Shown: piece by piece, positions 36,443 to 47,900 of the stretch
How positions within the stretch are numbered: the first letter of the stretch is position 1
Layout: each line of letters begins with the position of its first letter
Assembly: GCA_963741845.1 (NCBI GenBank)
Contig: CAVUJV010000025.1
Coordinates: 310,001 to 374,000 of the forward strand
Length of the DNA stretch: 64,000 nucleotides
Direction: 5' to 3'
From: Roseiarcus sp963741845
Lineage (GTDB): Bacteria > Pseudomonadota > Alphaproteobacteria > Rhizobiales > Beijerinckiaceae
The notes under the pieces: generated by a model
What the model was told of the DNA's origin: nothing
Seen by the model: the letters and a program-made list of their open reading frames with translations, nothing else
Database searches by the model: none
Position numbers and translations under genes: made by a program

Positions 36443-38900
36443 TCAGGGCACAGCGTCCAGGGTTTCGATGCTGCCGACTTCGCCCGTGTCGCCCGCTATG
36501 TCGCCGAGCCAGTAGCGCTGGCGCTCGAAGGGATAGAGCGGGACTTTCGCCCAGGCCCCCCCGCGTCCCTTATGGAACGCGCGGAAATCCACTCTGCGCC
36601 CGGCAGCGTAAAGCGCCGCGACCGCCTCGACCAGCGCCGCGCGCTCCGACAGGCTGCCCGTCTGCAAGGACGCGAGCCAGAGCGCCTCACGCCCGATCGA
36701 ATCTCGTCCAAGCGGCGCAAGCGTCGCCTTCGGACCGATCTCCAGGAAGATGTCGCAAGTCGTGTCCGCCAGCCGTTTCAGCACGGCGGGGACATCGGCG
36801 GATCGCCGAACGTGCTCACGCCAGTATTCCGGCCATTCCAGTCTTTCCTTCGGAGCGGTCGCGTTTTCCGTCGCCATCAACAGGCGATGTCTCGAATCGC
36901 CAAAATCGATGCCCGCGATCAACGCGTCGAACGCCGCGAAGACGGAAGCGTCCGGGTTCGGCTCGGCAAGCCGCTCCGTAAGCGCTCCCCGCTCGATCGC
37001 CATCGCCATCCCGTCCTCGATGCTGAGAACGCCTGCGCAGGTCGCAGCCGCGATCTCGCCGAGGCCCACGCCGAGAAGAACGTCCGGGCGAACGCCCCAG
37101 CTCTCCCAAAGATTGGCCAGCCCCGCTTGCAGCGCGAAAAGCGCCGGCTGGGCCCGCTGCGGACGTTTCAACGCGCCTGCGTCGGGCGCGATCAGCAATT
37201 CGGCCAATGCGCCCTCGCCCCGGCGGTCATAGACGGCGGCGCAGCGATCGATAGCCTCCCGAAACGCCGGTTCATCACGATAAAGGTCCGAGACGGCGGC
37301 CGCGTCGAGAGCCGTCTCGTCGGAAAACAGGAAGGCGAGGGCGCGCTTCCGCGCGCCGCGACGGCCGGACATGTGGATTTCCGGCGCCATGTCTCCGTCG
37401 GCCGCCTTGCGCAGGCGAGACGCCAGCGCTTCGCGATCCGACCCCGTGACGGCCAGACGCTGGCTGAGCTCAGCGCGGCCAGTGTTGGCGGAGACGCAGA
37501 ACCGCTGCACTTCCTCTGGCGCGCACTCCGAAAGCGCGTCGGCGTAGAGCGAGGCCAGCCTGCGCAAAGCCGTGGGTGTGCGGGCGCTGACCGTGATGAG
37601 ATAGGGGGGCCGGGCCTCGACGAAATCGGGCTCGACCGGGGCGGCGTCCTCGAGGACGACATGCGCGTTCGCGCCGCCATAGCCGAAGCCGCTGACCGCA
37701 GCGATGCGCCGCGCGCCCGGTTGCCTCTCCCAGGATTCGGGCTCGACGACCACGCGAATGGGGGCCGAGCCGATGCGGATGTACTGATTGAAGCCGCCAA
37801 AGTGGAGAGTCGGCGGAACTATGCCGTGCTCCAGGGCGAGCGCTGTCTTGATCAGACCAGCCATGCCCGAGGCTTCCTCGAGATTTCCCATGTTCGATTT
37901 GACGGCTCCGACGCGCAGCGGGCGATCGGGCGGCCGCTTTTGCGTCATGACGTTGCGGATTGCGCCCATTTCGATGGCGTCGCCGAGTTCCGTCCCGGTG
38001 CCCTGAGCTTCGAGATATTCGATCTCGGCCGGATTGATCCCGGCCTTCGCAGCGGCGGCGCGCATGACGGATTCCTGCGCCGGGCCGTTCGGCGCCGACA
38101 TCCCGTTGCTCGCCCCGACGTGAGAGAGCGCCGAGCCCCGGATGACCGCGGCCACGCTATCGCCGGCGGCCAGCGCGTCCTGCTGTCGCCGGAGGACGAC
38201 GACTCCGCAACCCTCGCCCCGGACGTAGCCGTCGGCCTCCGACGAGAAGCTGCGGGTCCGGCCCGCTTTCGACAGCACTCTGGCCTGCGACAGGGCGACG
38301 AACTCGGAGGGATGCAAAAGGAGGTTCACCCCGCCGACGACGGCGAGATCGCATTCACCCGCCTGGAGGCTGGTGACCGCGAGATGCAGCGCCGTTAGGG
38401 ACGAGGCGCAGGCCGTGTTGACCGCGAAGCTCGGCCCGGTGAGCCCGAACACATGCGAAATGCGGTTCGCCGCGGCGAAGCTTCCGGAGCCGAGCCCCGA
38501 ATGGGGCGACAGCATCTCAAGGTCGTTCACGTATTTGGCCGCAAAGTCCGCCGCGCCGATGCCGACGAACACGCCCGTCCGGGCGCCGGCGAGGCTGGTC
38601 GGCGGAATGCCTGCATTCTCCAGCGCGTGCCAGGTCACCTCCAGCAGCAGCCGGTGCTGCGGGTCGATGTAGGGCGCTTCCTCCGCCGAAATGCCGAAAT
38701 GCGCGGGGTCGAAATCGGCGAGGCCGTCGATCAGCCCCGCCCATTCGACCGCCGTTCCGCCTTCGGCGATCGCCTCGCGTCGCTCGGGCGGAATCCGCTC
38801 GACGGCGTCGATCCCCTCGACGAGGAGGCTCCAGAAGGCGTCGATGTCCGGGGCGTGCGGGAAGCGGCACGCCATTCCGACGATTGCGACGCCCGCCCGG
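36443..38900 (-). other. PKS terminal degenerate KS2-AT2
   Basis: KS2 keeps the nucleophile (NTACASS, Cys at 38408-38410) but has EAQGTGT (Gln at 38003-38005) and KSNMGNLEEASG (Asn at 37883-37885) where the two catalytic histidines belong. AT2 lacks GQGSQ (reads FLFSDETALD), has GVGLGE (37058-37072) in place of GHSxGE so the acyl-Ser is Gly, and lacks the HAFH/YASH region, being shortened. The protein ends LYPFERQRYWLGD plus a short tail; no ACP or TE follows in cis. The fold-level residues are otherwise well kept in one uninterrupted frame. Confidence 0.82.
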
Positions 38901-41900
38901 TCGCCCTCGTCGCGCGGGGTTTGGGTTTGTCTGGGTTCGGCGGCTTCGGCGTGTTCGGTCTGCGTTTCGGTATGGATGCCGAGGCGGGCCTCGATGGTTC
39001 TGGCGAGGGATTCGAGGTTGGGGTTGTCGAACAGGAGGGTTGCGGGGAGGGGCGGATCGAGGCGCAATTGGGCGTTGAGCCGGTTGCGCAGTTCGACCGC
39101 CATCAGCGAATCCATGCCCAGGCTCGAGAAGCCGGCCGAAGGCTCGGGAGCCTCGGGCAGGCGCAGCACGTTCTGCAGCGCCTCGCCGAGCCAGGCGACG
39201 AGGTCGGCGTTGCGCTGGGCGGCGGGCGCGCGCGCCAGCCGCTGGGCGATCGGGACCGCGGGCGCGGGCCGGGCCGCCGGGCTCGTCGCCGCCCGCCCGG
39301 CCGCCCTGAGCTCGCCGGTGAGCGGCGAGGGCGCGACCCGGCTCCAGTCGGCCGCAACGACCGCGAGCTGCGCGGCTTCCCCGGCCAGCGCCCGCTCGAG
39401 CGCCGCGAGGCCCTGCGCCGGGGCCATCCAGCCGATCCCCGCCGCCGCCATCGACGCTTCCAGCGCCGGGCGCCGCTCCGCCGCTTCGCCGATCTCCGAC
39501 CACGCCCCCCAGTCGAGGCTCAGGCCCGGCAGGCCGAGCGCCCGCCGACGCCGCGCCAGCTGGTCGAGGAACACGTTGGCCGCCGCGTGATTGGCCTGGC
39601 CGCGCGCGCCCAGAACCCCCGCGGTGCTCGCAAACAGCACGAAGAAGTCGAGCGCCTCGTCCCCGGTCGCCCGGTGCAGCGCCCATCCCCCCAGCACCTT
39701 CGGCCCCAGAACGTCGGCGAAGCGGCTCCAGTCCTGGTTCGCCACCGCCCCGTCGCGCAGCAGCCCCACCGAATGGATCACCCCCCTGAGCGGCGGCATC
39801 TTCGCCCGGATCTCCCCGAGCAGACGCTCCACCTCCGGGGCCCGCGACACGTCCGCCTGCACAAGCTCGACCGTCACGCCCCGCCCGCGCAGCGCCGTCA
39901 CCGCCGCCAGCGCCTTCGCGTCCGGCGCCCGCCGCCCGTTCAGCGCGATATGGGTCGCCCCGCGGTCCGCCAGCCAGTCCGCCACCGCAAGGCCGATCCC
40001 GCCAAGACCGCCCGTGATCAGATAGGTCGCCCCGGCCCGGACCGTCCCGCGCGCCGGCGCCGTCAGCACGATCTTGCCGATGTGGCGCCCCTGCTGCATC
40101 AGCCGCATCGCAAGCCGCGCCTCGCCCATCGGATAGCTGACGAAGGGAAGCGCCTGCAGCTCCCCCGACGCCGCCCGGTCCACCGCCCGGCGCAGCTCAA
40201 GCCCGACCCGCTCCGGCGCCTCCGCCATCAGCCGGTCCACCGCCAGCACGTGATAGGCCACGTCCGGACGCGCCGCCGCCATCGCCTCGGCGCTCCAGAT
40301 GTCGCGCTTGGCGATCTCGACGAACCGTCCGCCCGGCGCCGTCGCCGTCAGGCTCGCCGCGATGAAGCCCTCGCCCGTCAGGCTGTTGAGCACGACGTCC
40401 ACCCCGCGCCCGCCCGTCGCCGCCAGGATCTCCGCCGCAAAGCTCGTGCTGCGGCTGTCGTACACATGCGCAAGCCCGAGCCCGCGCAGAGTGTCGCGCT
40501 TGCCCGCGCTCGCCGTCACGAACGGCTCCGCCCCGATCGCCCGCGCAAGCTGGATCGCCGCAAGCCCGACCCCGCCCGCCCCCGCATGGATCAGCACCCG
40601 CTCGCCACGCCTCAGGCCCGCAAGCTCGAACGCCAGCGCCGCCGTCACGAACACGCTCGGAAGCGTCGCCGCCGCCGCCGGCGCAAGCCCGGCCGGACAA
40701 GCGCGCCAGCAGCGACGCCGGCGCCGTCACGAGATCGCCGAACGCCCCCGACCCCAGGCCGATCACCCGGTCGCCCGGCGCAAACTCCGTCACCCCCGCC
40801 CCGACCGCCCTCACCCGGCCCACGAATTCGATCCCCAGCGGACCCGCGTCCACCGGCACAAGCCCCAGCGTGTCCAGAACGTCGCGGAAGTTCAGCCCCG
40901 CCGCCTCCACCGCGACCTGCGCCTCCCCCGGACCCGGCGGCAGGACCGCCGTCCGCTCGATCCGCAAGCCCGAAAGCGTCCGCTCCGATCCCTTCGCCAG
41001 CCGCCAGCCGGCCTCCTCCGGAAGCGCCAGCCGGTCCGGCTCGCTCCCCGCCCTGACCAGACGCGGCGCAAGCCGAATCGTCCCCCGCCAGGCCGTCTCG
41101 TCCTCCCCGTCCGGACCCAGAAGCTCGTCGAGAAGCGCCGAGGGCGCCGTCCCCGCCTCGAGATCGAGACGCCGGACCGAAAGCTCGGGATGCTCGTGCG
41201 CAAGCGTCCGCCCCATGCCCCAGAGCAAAGCCCCGGCCAGCCGGCCGCCCGGCTCGCCCGCAACGATCTGCGCCCCCTCCGTCACCAGCCAGACGCCGCC
41301 CGTCGGCGCAGCCGAATGGCCGATCAGCGCCTGCGCCAGAGCCAGCGCGCTTCCCACGGCCGCCTCCGCGTCCGCCGCCAGCCGCTCCGTCGAAGTCTCG
41401 CCCGCCGGCGCCGCGTCCAGACCCGCCAGATGCGCGACCCCCCGCAGCGCAGGCTCCGCCGGCAGCGCCGCCAGGAGCGCCCGCCAGTCCGAAGCCTCGC
41501 CCGGCCTCAGACGCCAGCGCTCGATCCCCGAGGCTTCCTCGCCCTCGCGCCCGCCCTCGCGCGACAGCGCAGCCCCCGGCCGCGCCAGCACGACCCGCTG
41601 GCCGCGCCCCGCAAGATCCGCCGCCAGCCGCTCCGCCACCCCGCCCGCGTCCGCCGCCAGAAGCCAGAGGCCCGGCGGCTCCCGCAGCGGCGCGCGCGAA
41701 AGGATCACCCCCGCGCCCTCGCTTCCCAGAGGCCGCAGGATCGCCGTCTCGGCAAAGCCCGCCGCCGCCAGCGCCCGCTCCCAGCCCGCCCCGTCCATCA
41801 GCGGATGCGCGACGCGAAGCGGCGCGTCCGCGAACCGCCACCATCCTTCCAGAAGCCCGAACGTCAGGTCATGCCACGCCCGGCCCGCCAGCACCTCGAA

Positions 41901-44900
41901 CAGAACCAGCTCCCCGCCCGGCGCCAGAAGCGACCGGCACCGCCGCGCCGAGGCCGTGACGTCCCGCGTCGCATGCAGCACGTTGCTCGCCACCACGAGG
42001 TCGTAGGACCCCGCCGCAAAACCCTGCTCCAGCGGGTCGCGCTCGATGTCCAGCACCCGGTACGACACGAAGGGACAGGCGGCGAACCGCTCCTCCGCCG
42101 CCCCGAAGAACCCGGCCGACACGTCGGTGAAGACATAGTCCGTCCGGTCCCGCGGCAGGAGCGGCAGGATCGAACCCGTCGTCCCGCCCGTCCCCGCGCC
42201 CACTTCCAGAATCCGCAGCCGGCGGCCCGGCGGCAGCCCCGCCGTCGCCCGCCCCACCGCCTCCGCCAGCGCCGCATTCGCCAGCCGGAAGGCCGGCGCC
42301 CCCCGGTAAAGATCGCCCGCCCCAACCCCCTGCTCGGGGAACAGAAGCCGCAGCGGCGCCGTCTCGCCCCGCAGAACCGACGCCAGAGCCGGGCCGCAGC
42401 GCGACAGAAGCGTCCCCTCGATCGAGCCGTCGAAATCCAGGGCCTCCCCGGACTCCGCCGCAAGCTCCCGCCCCGTCGCCCGCCAGACGCCCGGCGCGCC
42501 CGCCGCCGCAAGGACGCCCGGCCTCTCCCAGCATGCCGAGCATCCGCCCGAACAGCCGCTCGTGCTCCGGCAGGACGCCGAGCTTCGCCCGCAGCGCCGC
42601 CGCCTCGACCGTCTCGCCGGCCGACGGCGACCAGCCCAGATCGCTCAGCGCATCAACCGCATAAGTCCACGCCAACCGCTCGAGCCCGGCGTCGATCCGC
42701 GCCTCGCGCGCCGCCTCGAACCCCGTTCCCGCCGCAAGCGCCGCAAGCCGCGCCTCGCCATGCGCCGCCGCCTCCGAGGGCGAGGCCAGGAACGCCGCCG
42801 TCGCCGCCGGCGCCGGGACCTCCCGCCACGCCGTCTCGTACAGAAGCTCGCCGACCCCCGAAGCCGCCCCCAGCATCGCCTGCCGCGTCGCCCGCTTCAG
42901 AAGAAGCCCCCGCACCCGGCCGAACGCCGCTCCCGTCCCGTCCCGAAGCCAGAAATCCAGAACCGCCGCGTCCCCCGACGCCTCCCGAAGCTTCGCCTCG
43001 CAGATCACCCGGGACGGCGCCGGCCCCCAGAGCTCCAGCGCCTCCCAGCCCAGGGGCACGTAAGGCGAGCCCGCCGCCAGAGACTCCTCCGGAAGCGCCG
43101 CCATCAGAACCTGGAAGCAGGCGTCCAGAACCGTCGGGTGCAGGCCTCCGCCCGTCTCCACCCCCTCCGGCGCCGCGATCTCGCCCCGGCCCGCCCCCGG
43201 GCCGCCCCAGATCCGCTCGATCCGCTCGAAGCTCGGGCCATAGACGATCCCGACCGAGGCGATCCGGGCGTAAAACGCCCCGACGTCCCGCTCCACGAGA
43301 CCCGACGCCGCCAGAGGCGGCTCCTCCGGCGGCGCGCCCGCCGGCCCGACCCGGCCGCTCGCATGCAGCCGCCACGGCGCATCGCCCGGGCCCGCCGGAC
43401 GCGCGAACACCCGCCAGCCCTTCTCCCCCGTCTCCTCCGCAGCCGACAGAAGAAGCTGAACCTCGACCGGCGCGTCCGTCAGGACCAGCGGCGCGTGGAT
43501 CGTCCCGTCCCGGACCGCGACCGGCGCCGGACCCGAAGCCGCCGCCGAAGCCGCCGCAAGGCACGCATGCAGCGCCCCCGGCGCCACCACGCCCCCGAAC
43601 ACCGTGTGATCGGCAAGCCAGCCCGGATCCGTCGCGCTGATCTCCTGCGTCCAGCTCGTCTCCCCGCTCGCCGAGCGATGCTCGACCCCAAGCAGCGGAT
43701 GACCCGCCGTCCGGCCCCGGCGCTTCGGCGCCTCAACCCAGTGCCGCGTCCGCTCGAACGGATAGCCCGGAAGCCCGAGACGCCGACGGCCCCGCCCCGC
43801 GTCCCGCGCCTCAAAGTCGATCGCGCAGCCCGCCGCATAAAGCGCCGCCACCGCCTCCGTCAGCGCCCGCTCGTCCTCGACCCCCGGCCGAAGCGACGGC
43901 GCAAAGGCCGGCGCTCCCGCCCCCGGCCAGCAGCCCAGCGCCAGCGGACCCAGAACCGGCCGCGGCCCAAGCTCCACAAGGACGTCGACCCCAAGGCCCG
44001 CAAGCGCCGCCACCCCGTCGGCAAAGCGAACCGGGGCCCGCGCGTGACGCCGCCAGTAGGCCGCGTCCGGCCACGTCCCGGGCCCGAACGCCGCTCCCGG
44101 TCAGATTCGACACCAGCGCCAGCGAGGCTTCCCGAGGCTCGGCCTCCGACGCCGCCGCCTCCAGAGCCTCCAGCATCGGATCCAGAAGACCCGAATGGAA
44201 CGCGTGGCTCACCGTCAGGCGCTGGCAGCGCGCCCCCGCCGCCGTCATCGCCCCGATCAGCGCCTCGACGAGATCCGCGGGGCCGCTCACCACCCGATGC
44301 GAGCCGTTCTCCGCCGCAAGGCTCAGACCCAACCCCGGCCGCCGCCGCGTTCACCCGGCCGATCGCCGCCGAAACCGCCTCCGCCGGCGCAAACACCGCC
44401 GCCATCGCACCGCCCGCCGGAAGCGCGCTCATCAGCGCCCCCCGACGCGTCACGAGACGCGCCCCGTCCTCGAGGCTCAGGACCCCCGCCGCATGCGCCG
44501 CCGCAAACTCGCCCACGCTGTGCCCAAGCGCCGCGCTCGCCTCGAGCCCCCACGACCGCCACAGCGCCCAAAGCCCCGTCTGCAGCGCATAAAGCGCCGG
44601 CTGCGTATAGGCCGTGTCGTCCAGAAGCGCCGCCGCCGCCGTCCCCGGCGCCGCCAGCAGAACCTCCCGCAACGGACGCGACAGAACCTGAACCCCGTCC
44701 GCCGCCGCGCAGCACCGGTCCACGACCTCCCGGAACGCAGCCTCCGCCCCGTAGAGCGCCTGACCCATCCCCGCCCACTGGCTGCCCTGCCCGGTGAACA
44801 GAAGGCCAACCCGCGGACGGCCCCGCCGATGCCCCAGATGAACCGACGGACCCGCCTCCTCCGACCGGACCGCCGCAAGCCCGGCCGAAAGCTCCGCCGC

Positions 44901-47900
44901 CGTCCCCGCCACAATCGCCGCGCGATGCTCGAAATGGCTCCGCCCGACCCCGGCCGTGAAGCACAGGTCGCCAAGCGAGGCCGCCGCAGACCCCTCAAGC
45001 CACGCCTCGTACCGCCCCGCAAGCGCCCGCAACGCCCCCGCCGACTTCGCCGACAGGACCAGGACCTCCGCGGGACGATCCTTCGCCGCCCCCGCCGCCG
45101 CCTCCTCGTAGGCCTCGACCACGACATGCGCGTTGGTGCCGCTGAACCCGAACCCGCTCACCCCCGCGATCCGCCGCCCCGCGGCCACGGACGACGCTCC
45201 CGAACCACCGAAACCGGAAGCTCCGACCAGGCGATCTTCGGGTTCGGATCCCGGAAATGCGCCTGGCCCGGAAGCTCCCCGGCCCGAAGCGACAGCACCA
45301 CCTTGATCAGCCCGGCCATCCCCGCCGCCGCCTCGAGATGCCCGATGTTCGCCTTCACCGAACCCAGCAGAAGCGGACGCGACGCATCCCGCCCAGCCCC
45401 AAGCGCCGCCGCCGCAGCCCCAACCTCGATCGGGTCGCCAAGCGACGTCCCCGTCCCATGCGCCTCCAGATACCCGACGTCCAACGCCTCGACCCCGGCG
45501 TCCCGCAACGCCGACCCAATCACCCGCTGCTGGGCCGTCTGGTTGGGAGCGGTGAGCCCGATCCCGGCGCCGTCCTGGTTGACCGCCGAGCCGCGGATCA
45601 CCGCCAGAATCCGGTCCCCCGCCCGCTCCGCGTCCGAAAGACGCTTCAGAACAACCGCCCCAACCCCCTCCCCACGCCCGTAGCCGTTCGCCGACGCGTC
45701 AAACGTCTTGCACCGGCCATCCGGAGAAAGCATTCCGGCGCGCATGTAAGCGACGCTCGCGGGAGCGCTCAGCGTCAGATTCACCCCGCCGACCACGGCC
45801 ATCTCACAGTCGCCGGCGCGCAAGGCCCGGCACGCCTGATGAACCGCGACCAGCGACGAACTGCACGCCGTGTCGATCGTGATGGCGGGGCCATGCCAGT
45901 CGAAGAAATGCGCGATCCGTCCCGACGCGATCGACCCGGCGTTGCCGGTGGCGAAATGGCCGTCAATCTGACTGACGCCGGATTGCAGAAGAAGCGTCTC
46001 GTAGTCATGCGAGATGAGGGCCAGAAAGAGGCCTGTCGCGCTCCCGGAAAGGGTGTCCGGACTGATTCCGGCGTCTTCGAGCGCGCGCCACGCGGTCTCG
46101 AGCAGCAGCCGCTGCTGCGGATCGAGCAGGATCGCCTCGCGCGGCGACACGTGGAAGAAAGAAGCGTCAAACTTGTCGATGTCTCGCAGGAGCGCGCCTT
46201 CGCGCGGCAGGTCGTCGATCGGATAGTCGCCGTTTCGGAACAGGCGCCATCGCTCCGCGTCGATCTCCCGGACGGCGTCGCCCTTGCGCAGGAGCAGATC
46301 CCAGAAAGCCGAGCAATCGTCCGCGCCGGGCAGTCGACAGGCCATGCCGACAATGGCGTATCCATCGCCACGCTCCGCCGGTCGAACCACGGATTGTTGC
46401 GGCGCGGCGGTCGCAGGAGCGGCGGCGCTTACATTCTGCGGTTCGCCATCGATCTGACTTACGAAGTAACGGACCACCGCGTCCGGCGTTCCGTAACGAA
46501 AGAAGAAGGTAGGATCGAGCGCAATGCCCAAGGTCTCGCTGAGGCTGCGACGCAACTCCAGAAGATCCAGCAACTCGAGCCCCATGTCCATGAGCGGCCG
46601 ATCCGGCCGGAAGGCCGCGCGGCGCGACGCGCCGAGTACGCGTTCGACACCCTCGCGAACGGCCGCCTCGACTCCGCTCCCCGTGAGCCGCGGGACTTCG
46701 ACGGACGGACGAGCCACTGGCTTTGCGTGGCGATCGTCGAGCGCATAAGCGATGAGAACCCCTGCGCCGCCATTCGCGCGGTCCCTCGGACGGAAGCCGT
46801 GCAGGATGCGCTCGATCCTGGCGCCATGCGAAACATGCATGAGCAGGATCGGATCGATCGGCAGGCCTTTGCCGTCGTGCAATTCGACATATGCGTCGTG
46901 ACTCAGAGCCCGATCGGCTCTTTCCTGGTAATCCCTGCAGCGCGTGACGCCCACGATGCGCTCAACGCCATCCATGACAGACAGATAGTCGATTGCGAAA
47001 TCGAGTAGCTCTTCGGCGTCGATCCGGTCGCGGCGCTCCGGATGGACGAGGAAACCGAGAAGCTGGCCAAAAGGTCCGCCCGGCTCATGAAGCGTCTCGA
47101 CCTGCTCCATGGTGATCGCGGCCAGTGCGTCGGCGCGCGCGATGCGTTGCGTATAAAGAACTCCGATCACTTCGCCGTCGCGCTCGGCGACGAGCTGGCC
47201 TTCCGGGAAGGCCGCGAGCCGCCGCTCGATCTGAGCCGGAGAGCTGCGCAACTCTTCGGACTGAGCGGCTTCCTCGATGGCGAGCAGCGCCGGAAGGTCG
47301 TCGGGCGTGGCGAGGCGAAAGGCGTAGGGCGCCACGAAAAAGCGATTGAGCGTGATGCGTGTGTAGGGCGTCAGTCGCGGGAAGCGGAGCGCGGCGCGCG
47401 TATGCGGCACCAGTCCGGCTTCGGCGGCGGCGAGCAGGAAGGTCGAGGCCTCCACGAGATGCTGGCCGGAGAAGGCGTGATAGGCGTCGAAATGGAGGGC
47501 TTCGGTTTCGTGGTGCAGCCGCCGGGTCGTAGCCGGCTTGAGGCAATGAACCTCGAGAAGCACCAGGCCATGGCCCTGAACGCAGTCGCGCCAGCGCCCG
47601 AGATGTTCGACGAGGCTCTGAACCGCGACGGCCGGGTCGATGGCGCCGCCTCCCGGGGCGACATGGACGCCGGAATCGCGGACGGTCCCACGATGGGCCA
47701 TGGCGGCCATATCGTTCGGAAGCAGGAGCGGACGGTCATGATCGACGAAGGACCGCGCGTGCAGAACCGCGTTCGGATCCACGCCGCTTGCGACGAGGTC
47801 CGCCATGAACTGGGCCGGGTCGCCGATGTCCGCGCGAAGCGTGAGATGCGGAAGCCCCGCCAGGTTACGGCTCGCCTCTTCGAGCGACGCAATGTTGAAA

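Noticed and set aside
38453..45700. Long plus-strand open frames across the PKS, rich in Pro/Arg
   Set aside because: They are antisense shadows of a very GC-rich gene; low-complexity composition and no domain.
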